Of a stretch of DNA of 64,000 bases, positions 14,401-29,400 are shown one piece after another. The position numbers were made by a program, and so were the translations under genes. The notes beneath the pieces are model-generated. The model searched no databases. It saw nothing but the letters and a program-made list of their open reading frames with translations, and was not told the origin of the DNA. This DNA is from Platerodrilus igneus (taxonomy: Eukaryota > Arthropoda > Insecta > Coleoptera > Lycidae), in the NCBI GenBank assembly GCA_036346225.1, contig JARFIW010000588.1:6143501-6207500 (forward strand), written 5' to 3'. The first letter of the stretch is position 1, and every line of letters begins with the position of its first letter.

Positions 14401-17400
14401 TTTAAACGAAGTCGTTGATCTTTTCTATTTCATTTTGTTTGATGGGATAAACAAACATGTACCCAAGAAAACAGTTCATCTGGAAGAATACCCTAGTTGG
14501 TACAGTTGGTATCTGAAAAAGCATCTTTGCAAAAAGAATAAACTATATAAAACGTATAAACATACACAGTTAGAGTCAGACTATAGGAAATACTCTGAAG
14601 CTAGAAGTACTTGTTAGTTCCTCATCGATTTATGCTATATGGAATATATCTCCAATATTGAAGAGAACATACCAGTTAACATTAAATACTTTTGGGCATT
14701 TGTTAAAGGACTATAAAGAGGAAAGATGGTGTACCTGCAAATATGGAGTATAATAGCACAGTACTTGACACACCTCAAAGTATCGCAGAAGCTTTTGCCA
14801 GGCATTTTCAGTCTGTTTATTCTGAACACTCTTTGAAGCCAGTGTTTGATAAGTTTTCTCTCAATCGGTCTGTATCCCTATCTCAACACTGTTTTACATT
14901 CGAAGAAATTACTGCTAAAATTAAGACACTAGATACAAAAAAGCGAGGTGGGCCAGATGGTATTCCTCCACTTTTACTAGTGAAGTGTATCAGCTCTTTA
15001 GCGAAGCCATTGTGCTATCTTTTTCAGAAGTCTTTTAGTCTTGGGATTTTTCCTGATTGTTGGAAATGTTCAGTTCTGTTCCCAATTTTTAAAAATGGTA
15101 ACAGACACCAGATAACCAACTACAGAGGTATCTCACTCATGTGCATTATACCCAAATTAATAGAAGCAATTATAGCTGAAAAATTACTACAGGTTTTTCG
15201 GTTAACCTTTCTAGAAGAACAGCGGATTTATTAAGGGTCGGTCAACAGCTACAAATTTAGTTGTGTTTCAAGATTTTATAATAAACTCCATGGAAAGTGG
15301 CTATCAAGTTGATGTCATATATACAGACTTGGCCAAAGCCTTCGACAGTGTTTGTCATGTTTTGCTATTAGAAAAATTGGAATATCTTGGTGTATTCGGT
15401 AAATACTTATTATGGATTGCTTCATTCCTAACAAACCGACACCAGTTTGTTCGGTTGGGTAATTCGACATCTCAAGAGTTTTATGTTCCCTCTGGTGTGC
15501 CACAAGGGTCACACATTGGACCAGTATTATTCTTGTTATTTGTAAATGATGTGGCTTCATGTTTCACTCACAGTAAATTTCTAATGTACGCTGACGATAT
15601 AAAATTCTTTGCCTGTATCAAATCCATTGAGGACTGCTCCAAGATCCAAGTCGATTTAAATAACTTCTTACAATACTGTGATAATAATCTACTGAAAGTT
15701 AATGAAAGTAAGTGTAAGGTCATGAGATTCACTAAATGTAACAAGCCCGTGAAGTTTAATTACACCATTACGGGTGTAATCCAAACCGTAGACAGGTATG
15801 ACTTTCGCTAAACAAGTGGATAATGTTGTGCTTAAAAGTTACAGGATGTTGGGTTTCCTACGTAGGTGCACCATAAACTTTAAAAACATTCGTCCAATTA
15901 TAGTTTTATGCAGCAGCTTAGTTCTTAGTGTATTAGAGTATAATAGTATTATATGGGCACCGTCCTATAACTGCGATAATTCTAAGTTACAAAGAGTGCA
16001 AGACAGTTTTGTTAAATACGTCCTATGGAAACATCACTTTCCCTATAAGGAGGTGCCCAGGTCCACTCGTTTGTTGCTGGTTAGTATGAAAGATCTCACC
16101 TTCAGAAGAAACTTGGCTAAGGCAGTATTTTTATATAAATTGGTAAATGGTCTAATCGATTGCTCACCTTTATTGGATATGGTTTTTATCCGTGTCAACA
16201 ATAAGGTTACACGCAACAGGAATTTTTTCGAAGAACGTTCTCGCAGAACTAATTATGGCCGATCTGCCTTTATCGATCAGATAACAAGAGCATTTAATAA
16301 GAGCAATAGCAGGGATATTTTTGGTATCACTACAACTAGTTTTAGAAATGGAATTTCCTGGTGATTTTTTACATCAATTAAGATAAATTTTTTTGTTTAG
16401 TTTTCTGTTCTTTTGTCTATGTACGGTTATATTTTAATTGTATTTTGTGCCAATTAGGAGTTTTGTCCTGTAGATGCACTGTATAAATAAATAAATAAAT
16501 AAAACAAATAAATGATAGATTTGAAGGACGTTTAACAATATTGTTTCTATATTTTGTCTTTGTGTGATTAGAAAGTATCAATATAGGTGCGAAAAGAATT
16601 GCAAGAGTGGGCAAACTGACCATTAGAACAAGAGACTGCCATCTCTGAAAGAGATGATTAGGAACTGAGCCAAAATAGGATTAAAACAATATACATGTAA
16701 TTCTGAGGAAATGTTCTGAATTGAGATGGACTGTAGTATTGATATGGAACTCTAATTGTGCAAGACCAACTCACTCTTAGCTAATTTTTTTATAAACATG
16801 GTTTCGGAACTAAACCACTTAGTATAAGAACTATGCCTAATCTATTTTAGAGGCACAAATTAACTAATTGTAAAGTCAAAAATTTCCTAGATTAGTGTGG
16901 TACAGACGTTTGGCTTCTCATGTATTTCCATTCGCAAGACCATAGATGAAATGCATTTCAGCCATTCATAAAATTTGCCATTTTTATAAGATAATAATAA
17001 GTATTTAAAACACTTTAACACCATACAGTTTACGACTTGCTGTAATTTAATAAACATATGCTGACACAAGCTACCAGTTCAAATGTGAAGCGTACTGTCG
17101 AAATTATAAAAACAAGAGATTGTCCACAATTAATCTAGAGACACGCTTAAAAAACTTTAATTGAATCTAGTGATTTACAGAAAATAGTTTCTTATTATTT
17201 TCCTAAATAACGGTCACAGATACGAAAAAACTGTAACAGACCAAAAGTTTCCAAACACAACAGAAAATTCATTTTATGTTTTAAAATCTACCAGCGGCGC
17301 ACCTCAAAAAGGTTTAGGGGAGAAAAAGGGGCATAACCCCCAAAAACTACCACCTGTAGATTCTCACAACCATTCGACATGCTCAATGATATATGCCCCA

Positions 17401-20400
17401 CAGCATAACTTATTCCAAATTTGATCTTAATATCTCAAAAACTGCAGGAGCTATAAAGAGAAAACCAAAAAAATTTTGATATTTCAACACCCTTTGGATA
17501 GGAAACGAAACGTTTGCGGACCTATGTTTATACAAATTTTTACTCAAAATTTGCCAAAGAATCACACCGTTTCATATGTATATTATATAGGAACACCCTG
17601 TATAATCAATCCGAATGTTATAACTTTGAAACATCGATGGTCAATGCGCGAGACGCAGTTGGCAATCGTAAGCTTAATAACCCCTGTAGAGGTTGTTGGT
17701 CATTAGTAACCCTTACTGACGATGTGCCTAGATATCCTCGAAATTTAATCAAACTTCATACAACACAAAGAGCTTCGTGTTCGGTGCAATTATAATTTCT
17801 TTCTGGAGTGATCGATAATCTTGATGCATATTCAATGGGGTGTTCATCGGGTCCTTATTTTTACATTAAAACAGTGCCCAAACCGTACGCAGACACATCA
17901 GTTATCAAAATGTATGGCTTTGTACCATCATTCTGTAAATTGGGGCCGTAACAAGAGCTTCTTTTAAACAATCAAAGATCTTCTGATGACTTTCATTCCA
18001 TACCCATTTAACATTTTTCTTCGTGAGGTCACTCAGGGGTTTAGATATATCAGCGAACTTTTCAACAAAACATGGATACCATGAGCAAGTTTGCAAAAAA
18101 GATTGTACGTCTTTGACATTGCATGGTTTAGGCATATTAGTAATCGCAGAGGTTTTTCTGGGTCAACCTGAATTCCATTCGGTGTGATAACATGACCTAC
18201 ATATTTAATTCGCGAACAAGCAAAAACATATTTTTCCCTGTTGAGAGTTAGCTTAAATTGTTTTAATCTTCTGAAAACTTGTTGAAAATCATCCAGATGT
18301 GAGTCATAATACGAGAACATCATCTAAGTATGTCAGAATTAGCATACCTCCCAAACCATGTCTGAACATATCAATCAGCCTTTGAAAAGTGGCTGGACCG
18401 TTTCGTACGCCAAACGGCATTATTTTATAACGAAACATTCTGAAGGGGCGTATGAATGCAGTTTTGTTTTGAACTGATTTACAAACACTAATTTGGCGAT
18501 AGCCAGATTTTTGTCTAAAGTCGACATTAAAATGTGCGTTTTATAGCATGTAACAAATCATCCATGCGAGGTAATAGATATGATTCCGGTGTAGTAATAG
18601 CATTAAGCTTGCGGTAATCTACACAAACATGAGCTGAACCGTTTTAGGAACAAGGACCACGGGGTGGCCCAAACTGATTCACACTCTTCAATTATATTTT
18701 CACTGAGCATTATATCAATTTCTTTCTGCAAAGCTTCCTTATTAGAGGGCGACATACGGAATGAGGAAACGGCACTAGGTGGGTGATCCCCAGTTTGTAT
18801 TTCGTGTTCCGCAAATGGGTTGGTCGCTCCCCTAGTTGGAAAGTATTTTCGTTTTGTATTCAATAAATGGTCAAAACGAGAAATTTGGAAAGCATCGAGC
18901 ATGGTTCCTTCGTTAGAATGTAACACTAACCGAATTTACACCTACGTGCAGCTTACAGTTCACTATTTCTAAATTGAGCACAAATTTTCGCTTTGCATTA
19001 TCTGCAAAATTCCACGTATGGTTTGCAACATCTAAAACAAGTTTTGCGTTCTCGAAAAAGTCGATGTCGAATAAAGTCAAAATTGTTTTTAGCATGGGGT
19101 AAAACAATGAAAGATGTGTTACTGGAACGACCATGTAAAAAAACATTGACACTGTCTTTTAAATATATACCACACAATTCCATAAAGTTAACTTTTTGTG
19201 TATTTTCTGCAGTTTTATATTTTGGACAGTCAGCATGAATGTAACCTGTGTTTCCACAACCAAAATACGAAATACGGTTAGCACTAATTGTATTGTTTAC
19301 TTTTGTAGTCTATTTGCGATCTAATTTACGACAATCGTCTGTTTTATGACCAAATGTCTTACAGTAACCACATCGAACATTGTGGGTCGATTTCACACTT
19401 TTAACAACAGCTTTATCTACAGACTTAAAATTTTCAGCGAGGTATTCGAAACGTTAAAACAATTCTGTATAAACATGACATAGAGGTTTTGTAGGTCCAT
19501 ATGTAACACATAATAAGTCTAAAGCATCTAACCAACTAGTTACATTAGTTTTACGGTCTTGCCACCAAGTTGCAGCAAATCCACCTAAAAGTATAGAAAG
19601 TCCACGAAAAGCATTGGCATCACTTATTTGGAAACATTCTTTATATATTTCAATAGCGTCATTGACATTTACGTGTCTTTTTTACATAAGAAACGCGAGA
19701 GAGACTTTGTAAAATTTGCACCGCCGCTACTGGCGGATTAGCATGATTTCTATTTACACTAGAATGCTTTCTGTTAACGCATCAAACTGTTTCTTTTTTT
19801 AAAATTTATTTATTTACAGTTGAATAAACCATTTAACGATAAAAGCTTATATCAAAATTAATTATATATAAAATAGAAATTGACACAATTTTTTTTATGA
19901 CCTATGTATTATCATTCAAATTAAACAATTCCTCCGTAGTAATGTCTTAAACTTATTGAAACTTAGATTAAAAGTATCAATGTCTTTCAAATATAAATTA
20001 GCACAATGTGAAATGCGAGAAGTAATACAAACGTGCTTTCCATAATTTGTTCTATGAAAATCAACATTAAATAAATCATGATTTCTTATATTAAACCTAT
20101 GAGTTAAAATACAAAAATTTCTAGAATTTCAGAGCAGTTAATTACACTAGTGAACACTTTATATAAGAAACAAAGATCAAAAAATAAATGCCTTTTTTCT
20201 AAAGTAGTTAAACCTAGATAAGCTAAAATAGTAATATAGTTTTCAGAGGAGTACATAATATTAAATTTAAAACAAACAAATGTAACAATTTTTTTTGGAC
20301 ATTTTCAAGTCTATTTTTATGACTATAAGTATTAGGACTCCAAATAATTAAATAATATTCTAGTATGGAGGGCACATAGCTAATGTACAATAATAAAACT

Positions 20401-23400
20401 GTTCTAAGTTGATGAAAATCTTGAGATTGTCTTTTTACAAAACCTGCCATTTTATTGGCTCTGTTCAGAATATACTCAATTTGAATGTCCACATTTAAGT
20501 TTCTATTAAATAACACACCTGTACTTGCTCTACTTTCTTGAAGATTTTTAAATCATCAGCATACATCAAAATGTCGCAGCTCTTTATTACAGATGTAACA
20601 TCATTAATATACAAGACAAAACAAAAATGGACCAAGATGTGATCCCTGTGGAACACCAGAGTAAACAGTAATTGGATGTGATTCCTCATCATTTATTTTT
20701 ACAGTTTGCATTCTGTTAGAAAGGTAGGAGTTAATCCAATTCACAATTTAATTATCAAAACCTACAGAAGATAACTTAAAACTCCATCTGGACCAGATGT
20801 AGCTTTTCTATCTAAGGAGTCCAATTTATTTAAAATATTTACTTCTTAAAAATAATCGCATGACATATGAGTTTGAATAAAAAGATTATGAAAGTTTATA
20901 ACCCATAACGAAATGATTTTTATCCAAACTATCCGTCCAAAGGGGTTGGTTACCACAATCTCATGCCTCTGGTTGAAACATAACACGCACGAATGCACGA
21001 ATTTGTAAAAATGTACACGTTTACGGAACAGACTATTTTCCAGTTAAAGTCTTTAAATTAATAAACATTGCAGTTTCGTAAAGTTTTAATTACGAACATA
21101 TTTCAAATTGTTATGAAGTCTACGTAAGTATTACGTACTTCAAAACAAAATAAAACATAGATATAATTTTATGTATCAAACCAATAAACATGTAAAGCCA
21201 CTGAAAGATATATAAATATCTTTTTGTATCGCATGTATCGTTATCTACAAACGATAAAGCAGGTATTCTTAACAAACCAATTCCAGTATTCCTTTTGAAT
21301 CTTGACCTTGCTTCCAAACACAACGTTTTTAATAGTTTTAAAGATGAACATATGTACTTATTTTAAATGGACACAGATTGGACATTAGGTTATGTGATAG
21401 TGTTGGAATAGAGTTTGGGTTTATCATTCCGGCTAGATATGATTTTACCCAGGGCTAAGAACTTCGACCACTTACAAAAGAACGCACACACTTTGTAATT
21501 ATTTTAATGAATGTAGTAATTAATCCGTAAACCTTACAACTTAGGGTATTTCTTGATCTTTTTTGGGAATTAAACCACTTAGTTGTTAAAATCATCTTTA
21601 TTTACGTTTCGATCCATGAATTAGGATCGTTGTCAACGGTCCTAACATACAGGGATAACTTAGATAAATGTTACACATTTTAATAAATTATGTATCTACA
21701 TGAATAATAATAGTTTGTGGGTATATTAACCACGAATACCGACTCATTCCCGAACACATAGGAGCACAGAGCGTTTTTCCAAATACATTCACGCTACTAC
21801 AGTTTAAATAACAAGCAAGATGGCTGCTGATGTTGTTGTGTCTGATGATATGTCTCTTGAAAAAGTTTATAAATGTTGCAAAACTAAAGCATGTAACACA
21901 TTAATTTGTATCAACTGTTATTCACCTTATCACCAAAGCTGTGTAGATAGAAATAAAAACATTAAAAGTATTGGAAATAATAAGGTTATCTGTTGTGATG
22001 AAAAAGTAACCTATAAATCTCAACAAAGTGAAGTATTGAATACACAGATCAATTTACTTAAAGAATTAATTGTACAAAAAGATGTAATTATCAATGATAA
22101 GGAAGTTATTATTAAACTTCTGCAAGATAAAGTCCAAGAATTGTTATTAAAACATCAAGAATTTTCACAGGTACAGCAAACAAAGGGCATAGATTGCAGT
22201 AAACAAACATATGCTAATATTGTTAAATCTGATGAAAATGTTCTTATCATTAAACCTAAAACTCAGCAGGAAGCTATAAAAACCATGAGTGAAGTAAAAA
22301 AAAGCATCAATGTTAGAGACTTGGGTATAGCTATCTCAAAAATTAAAAACATGAACAGTGGGGGCATACTAATAAATTGTACTACTAAAGAGGATCTAAA
22401 TAAGCTTAATACAGAATCTCAAATGAAGCTAAGAGATGCGTATAATATAAGGGTTCCCCGTAATCTTAAACCTCATATCAAGATTATAGGAATACAAGAA
22501 GAGATCAGTCATGAAAATCTAGTTAAAGCAATTATTAACCAAAATAATTTTGTGAGTGATGATGCAGAAATCAGAGTGGTCACATTTAAAAAAATGATTA
22601 ACCGATATATGGTAATAATACAAACCGATCCGTCCACTTATACTAATATTATGAGCAATGGTGCACTTTGTATAGATTTCTCAGTCTGTTCCGTTTTCGA
22701 ATATGTTAATCTATGCAGATGTTATAGATGTCATGGCTTTGATCATACAGCTAAAGTATGTATGCGGCTACAGCATTGTGCAAAGTGTGGATCTAGTCAA
22801 CATTTTATACAGGACTGTAAAGAAGTCAATAAAAATTGTCCGAACTGTGCAGATCTCAATCACAGATTTTCGTTAGCAATGAATACATTGCATTCACCAT
22901 ATGATAGAACATGTCCTGTATGGCAGAAAAAAATGCAGTCCCAACGGGCTAAAATTGCATATAAGACATCCTAGCCATTACAGCAATTACATAAGTTATC
23001 TTCCTATAGTAGTATGGAGACTATTAAAAGTGATATTCACAAGATGGCAAAAGGTAAGAGTTACAAGATCATTGATTCGCTTCACAATAATGTTACGTGT
23101 TATTACCAAAATGTCAGGGGTCTTCGTACCAAAATTGACTTCTTTAATAGAGTACTTGCTTGTGCAAATTATGATATCATTGTCCTTACAGAAACGTGGT
23201 TAAATAGTGATTTCAGTAACAATGAACTTTTTAATAACAGTTATGTGGTATTTCGTCAAGATCGTAATTATGCCAATCAAAGTTGTAACAGAGGTGGTGG
23301 TGTGCTTATTGCTACTTTAGCCTCTTATCCAACTAAGATTGTTAAATCCTCTTCTCGGCCCTCAATAGATGAATTGTGGGTGCACATCAAGTATGGTACA

Positions 23401-26400
23401 TTACAATATATGTTGGGTGTGGTCTATATTGCCCCAAGTAGTTCCCCTGAGATTTACAAACATCTTGCCGAATCGACTGAACATTTAAAGGATCGGTTTC
23501 CTGAGGTTACTTTTATAATATTGGGTGATTTTAATCTTCCTGAAATTATCTGGATTTTGGAAGATGGGATTCTCATGCCTGGAAATTTTCACAGCAATGC
23601 TGGGGAAGAAATCTTAGAATTGTTTTTCTTTTTGGGATTTCAACAACATAATTATATAAGAAACAATAATAGTAGAATTTTAGACCTAATTTTTACAGAT
23701 CAGCTTGATGATGTGAAGATTATTCAATCTATTTCTCCACTAGTAAATATTGATAAGCAGCATCCTGCTCTTGAGTTTTTATTTAAGTCGGTGAAAGTAA
23801 GGGATACTATTAACACCTCTGAAGATGCAGTATACTATTTTGAGAAAGGAAATTATCATGCACTAAATGACTTTTACAAAAGTTATGATTGAGCTTTATT
23901 AATGATATAAATAACATAGATGAGGTGTGTGACAAATTTAATGAAGCTCTTTTTGGTGGCATAAAGCAGTTTGTTCCACTAAAAAGAATATTTGTTAATA
24001 AATATCCTAGATGGTATAATCTTGACACTAAAAGATGCATTAACCAAAAGAATAGGCTTTATAAAAATTTAAGCACACGGATCTTCTACTGACTATCAGA
24101 ATTACTCTGCGGCTCGTGGGACATGCAAGAATCTGATCGACTTGTCTTATTTTTTGTATGTGTCAAATATTGAAAATGGGGTCTCTTCGAATATGAAACA
24201 TTTCTGGTCTTATATCAATGGCATTCGTAAAGAGACTGGTATTCCCGCTAGGATGGAATTAAACACTAATCAGTATGACAATCCGGTTGACATTGCTAAC
24301 GGATTTGCCAAACATTTTCAAGCATGCTACACAACCCACAAAAATATTTCTCATGGTAGCTCACACTTATATTATAGTAAGAGTACTGTAAATTTGTCGT
24401 ATCATAAGTTTACTAAGGAGGAGATAATGAAGAAGATATCTGAACTTGATGTGAATAAAAAAGCGGGACTTGATGGTATTCCTCCACTTCTATTGAAGAA
24501 GTGTGCAGAATCACTTTGTAAACCATTATTACAACTTTTTCAAAAATCTTTTGATGTGGGGAAATTTCCATCAACTTGGAAAATTGCAAAGTTGTTCCCG
24601 ATCTTTAAGTCTGGTAAAAAAACCAAATAGATAATTATAGAGGAATATCACTATTATCCACTATTCCTAAGTTAATGGAAGCTATTATTTCTGACGAAGT
24701 TTTTGAAACCTTTAAAAATTGCATAGTCGAAGAACAACATGGATTCTTTAAGGGCCGCCCTACTTGTACTAACTTGGCAGTCTATCAGAATTTTCTAATT
24801 TCGTCACTTGAAAGTGGCAAACAAATAGATGTGATATACACAGATATCCAGAAGGCATTTGATAGTGTCTGTCATGAATTATTATGTTCCCAATTACATT
24901 TATTGGGAATACATAGCAATTACCTTAAATGGATAAGTTCTTATCTGGTTGAACGAGTTCAAAAAGTTGTTATTGGTGGGGCAAGTTCAATTGATATTTC
25001 AGTTACCTCCGGAGTTCCTCAGGGGTCTCATTTGGGTCTCATTTTATTTAGCCTTTTCATAAATGACATATCCCAAATACTACATAACACTAAGTTCCTG
25101 TTGTATGCAGATGATCTTAAACTGTTTGCAGCTGTTGGTTCTACACAAGACTGTATCATGATCCAAAACGATATCAATAACCTTGTTCGATGGTGTGACA
25201 TGAAAAAGCTGTGCTTAAATATCAGTAAATGCAAAGTTATGAGATATTACAGATGCAGAGACCCGATTGTTTATGAGTATGTTTGTAAATCCCAGGTTCT
25301 AGAATCTGTTTCCACTATTAATGATTTGGGTGTAACATATGATTCGAAGTTAGCCTTCAGCTGCCACATTGATAACATTAATATTAAAGCTTTCAGGATG
25401 TTGGGCTTCATCAAAGGTACACAAAACATTTTTCAGATGTTACTGCAATCAAAGCTTTGTATAATGGTTTAGTGCTTAGTATCCTTGAATACAATAGTAT
25501 TATTTGGTCTCCTATTTATATTTGTCATTCTACGAGACTAGAGCGTATTCAAAATAAATTCACTAAGTATCTCTTGTGGAAACTTCACTTTACACATGAC
25601 GCTTTTACAGCAAGTACCAGATTGCAATTGTGTGGCATGACTACTTTCACCAGAGAAGACTTAATGCTATGCTAATGTTCTTGTTCAGGCTTGTCAATGG
25701 TCTTGTAATTTGTGAATCCCTACTTGCTGAGGTATTGCTTGAATACCGCAGCGTAACACACGTATGGTCGTTTATTTCAAGAAAGGCAACATCGAACTAA
25801 CTATGGCACCTACCACATATCAGATCGGCTATTGGTTAACTATAATAAACATTTTCAAGAATTGATTTGTTTAGTTTAAGTTTGAGTGCAGTGAAGAAGA
25901 TTGCATGATCCCTTAGAAAGAAAGGAGCATGCAATATTTAGGATTATTACTCTATTGTGCGTTTTATTCTACCCTATTGTTATATTATTACGTTGTTATG
26001 TTATTATATTTTTATTTTTAGTTAAAGGTGGTCAGTTGGAAACAATGTTTCTGTAGTGCCATATTTTTTAAATAAATAAATAAATAAATAAATAAACACT
26101 GCTCGTCTGTTATCACACTGCATGGGATAACGATTATCGACGAATAGAGAGGAACAACGGCCCTATCACTAAAAAGATATGTTACAATAGCAAATAAAAT
26201 GAAAATTTTACAGAAGTTTCTAAACAATTAAATTTAACCCTTTCGTCCCTGAGTATAAATAGTGACCAAGAATTAATAAAAAATAGGACTATTTTGTTAG
26301 TTTGTTTTTCTACATTTTTGTGTATCACGGGGGGGGGGTGTGTGGTACACATGTACCAATAGGGTTTTTACATTGTGCATTTGTGTACCAGTATGTTTGA

Positions 26401-29400
26401 AATTAAACTCGAGGAATTTTGAAAATTTATTTTATTCTCTCTACTTCACATGATATAGCATAAAATGATTCATACACAAAGGCAAATAGTTTTTGTTCTT
26501 GTTTGCCGTTCTTCTTCGCTACATCTTGAACACCTCCTTCTTGTTGGCCCCCCACTGGTAGATGCTAAGGCACTGCACCATATAGTTTCATCTTGTTGTG
26601 TGGAGGTCTTCTTTTTTGGTGGACATAATAATGTATTTTGAGTTTCTTCAACGATTAGTTCTTTGGTCAATGTTACAATAAATGTTAAGAATGGTTCCTT
26701 CTTCTGACAATAAAACGAGACAGCTTCAGGGTATGCAACCAATTGCCGTTTCCCAATTTTTGTAGTCAACTTGGGTTCATGACAATTACTCATAACTTTC
26801 TTTGTGTCTTGCCATTTTGTACACAATAATCCACTATGAGTAGATCGAAATATAGACTGGCCATGTTGTAATTTTTCTTTCATTGTTGACATGTTTTTTT
26901 GTTTGACATGCAGGTTTCCAAAGCAGCAAAATTCAATATTTCTAATAAATGTATACTTGTAAAAAACTATCAAAACAAAGCACTTCTTTTTCCTTTATTG
27001 TACATGCAAGTGATCTTTCAACTCTTTCTCCTAAGGTAGGCAACTCTACACTTTCGTGTACATTGGATTCTTTGCCGCAATACACATTCATATCGTATAT
27101 GTAGTCGGAACCGGCATTATATCTAAGCCATAACTTGATACCCTTTTTCATTGGTTTCAATGACATGTATTACTTTAGAGGAGCATCGTTTGTACTGCAT
27201 TGTACTTTCATCTATACTTTAGTAACTCTGGTGTGGTACACTTTTCATATAAGCATAATGTTTAGTTTAACTTTTGCTAATTTTCAAATCAGACTAGTAC
27301 AAATGTGTACCGTTCAGGATGAAAGGTTTAAAATATGTATTTGTAACAAAATTAATGAATTAAATCGATGAATGTGTGAGAAAAAACAACAATTTGATGT
27401 ATTTATTTTTCAGATTGAAAAATTTGGTGCTAGTCCTATCAACGAAGTATTTTTAACTATACTGGTACCAACACACATTGAAGGTAATGAAGCAATTCAC
27501 TTTATGCATTTGTATCCGCCAGAAGGTTACCATGCCGGGCAGCCCATTAATTGTCGTAGCGAAGCTAAATATATACTTGAAGATAAAATAAATAACATTG
27601 AATCACAGTCTGTTCAAAAAGATTTGAAAGACGAAGTTGGAAGTGAAAAATCTACTAATGATTTTGTCGATGACGTCATCAATGAAATTATACCTCCACT
27701 AATGCGACTCACGCGAGAAATTGAACAAATGAATGACACTGATACGACATCATTAGATTATCCATCCAATAGAACATTTTATATTAATTGTTCTAATACA
27801 GAAGTTATCTGTACGTCAATACATTGCACAATAGGACCATTTAAACATAAACAAAATGTTGCAGCTGTACAAATTAAGATGTTGTTTGATGTAGCTGCTT
27901 TATCAGGTTAGTTAAATTTTAAAATGTGGATAACTTATACTTAGGTTTTAGCATTATTGGGTACAAAGAATATTATAATTGTATCAACAGATGGCGGAAC
28001 TATTATCAACAGTAATGGAGGATTTGAGCAAACTGGAAGTAGGTAAGAAATTGTTATTGTTTATATTTGACAAACTGGATTAACGATTGATTTACTTTTT
28101 TGGAATTTGAAATCATTTTAATTTTGGCGAAACAGTATCGAACAGTGTTAGGGTATTTAATAAACTTGATATTGTTCCCAACTATTATTTAATTAGCCAT
28201 TAACGTTTAATTGGGGAAATTTCTATTTATGAGCTATAAAAGCTTGATCGTTTATGGTTCGTGGTTTCCTGCAGCAGAACCAACTTCTCAGGATTTCGGT
28301 GGTTTGGTTTTCAGCAGATTTAACGATGTTATTGCTTGCTAATGTTAGCTGTAATGCTCAAATGAAATGGGTAAGAACAGGTTGACGAATTAATTTTGAC
28401 AGTACATCGAAACACACGATAACACACTCCCGAAAACACAGTCGCTTCCATGAATTCTGATACTGAAGTGGTTCGCATAATTACTGTTATTGTCAAACAC
28501 TTTTTTTTCTTCACGATATTGGCATATGCTTTGTGTATTTAATAAGCTATATGTTAGGACTTTTCAGAACGAGCTTGTTAAGAATGTGATATAACTTCAA
28601 TCAGAAGCATTTTCCACATGCTTTTTTTCATTTAAAAAAGCTTTTGTTCTACCTTTTGTAGAAAAGGAATATGTGAATCGACTAGATATTTGTCAAGATT
28701 AAAGTTTGTTGTGTGTAATTTGATCCTGGCATTCTCTACAATGGCAATTCTTCTTGTTTGTACTCTTTGTTTCATTAATTATTTAATATAAAAAATTTTA
28801 AAGTATTTAGTTAGCATAATCACTGGTAACATTGTTTTAAATAGAATGAAACTTTATTTCATAGTCTCTGTATTGGAGAATTTTAAAAAGTAGCTTATTT
28901 TCCCTTTTTTTGGGAAAGATATGTATTTTGAAAGGCATTACTTAGCATAGGAACATTTTTGTATTATTTTTCCAAAATTATTTTCAAGTTCATTTAATTG
29001 GTATTGTAATATCTATCTTGTATTTTATTACATGTAGGAAAAAATTAATACTTTACAGTTTTCCTTCACTTGCCTAAGATTGGCTTATAAGTTAAGTAAA
29101 AAACCAAATAATACTGTGAATAATACATTAATCTTTATTATTTGGACTTAATACAAATACCACAATCATTACTAGAAGAAATCCGCTATTACATCAACCT
29201 TTCCCTCTCCTAGGCGACAAACATTATAGGAATTTCGGGTTTATAGGATATAGGTGATTGGTTGTTTAATGCAATTGATTGGATTTGGTGAAACTATAAA
29301 CTAATGTTTGCTTGTGGTTTGATTTTTTATGTAATGTATTTTATTGCTATTTAAAGCATTTATTGGGCATTTTTGTGAATAATTCGTGATTTTCTTTCTC

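Larger units (their letters stand above)
12370..16503 (+). mobile_element. Jockey-like LINE, near full length, decayed (LINE A)
   Basis: Begins shortly before a ruined ORF1 at 12375, carries endonuclease and reverse transcriptase in ORF2 (13600-16364) and ends in a TAAA tail at 16482-16503. Its ORF2 resembles those of the LINEs at 21800-26096 and 49046-50800. It lies in the 18.9-kb intron in the sense direction. Target-site duplications could not be assigned. Confidence 0.82.
21800..26096 (+). mobile_element. Jockey-like LINE, full-length layout (LINE B)
   Basis: ORF1 (21820-22974) intact, 39-nt gap, ORF2 (23014-25860) with a few breaks, 3' end in an AAAT-repeat tail at 26068-26096. It is the best preserved LINE in the window and is closely related in layout to 12370-16503. 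Sense to the integrin gene, in its 18.9-kb intron. The 5' end is set from the start of ORF1 and is approximate. Confidence 0.85.

Noticed and set aside
27372..27413. Integrin coding starting at the ATG upstream of 27414
   Set aside because: This stretch is the intron end with a pyrimidine tract and cag acceptor; the phase from 8502 and the domain alignment begin at 27414.
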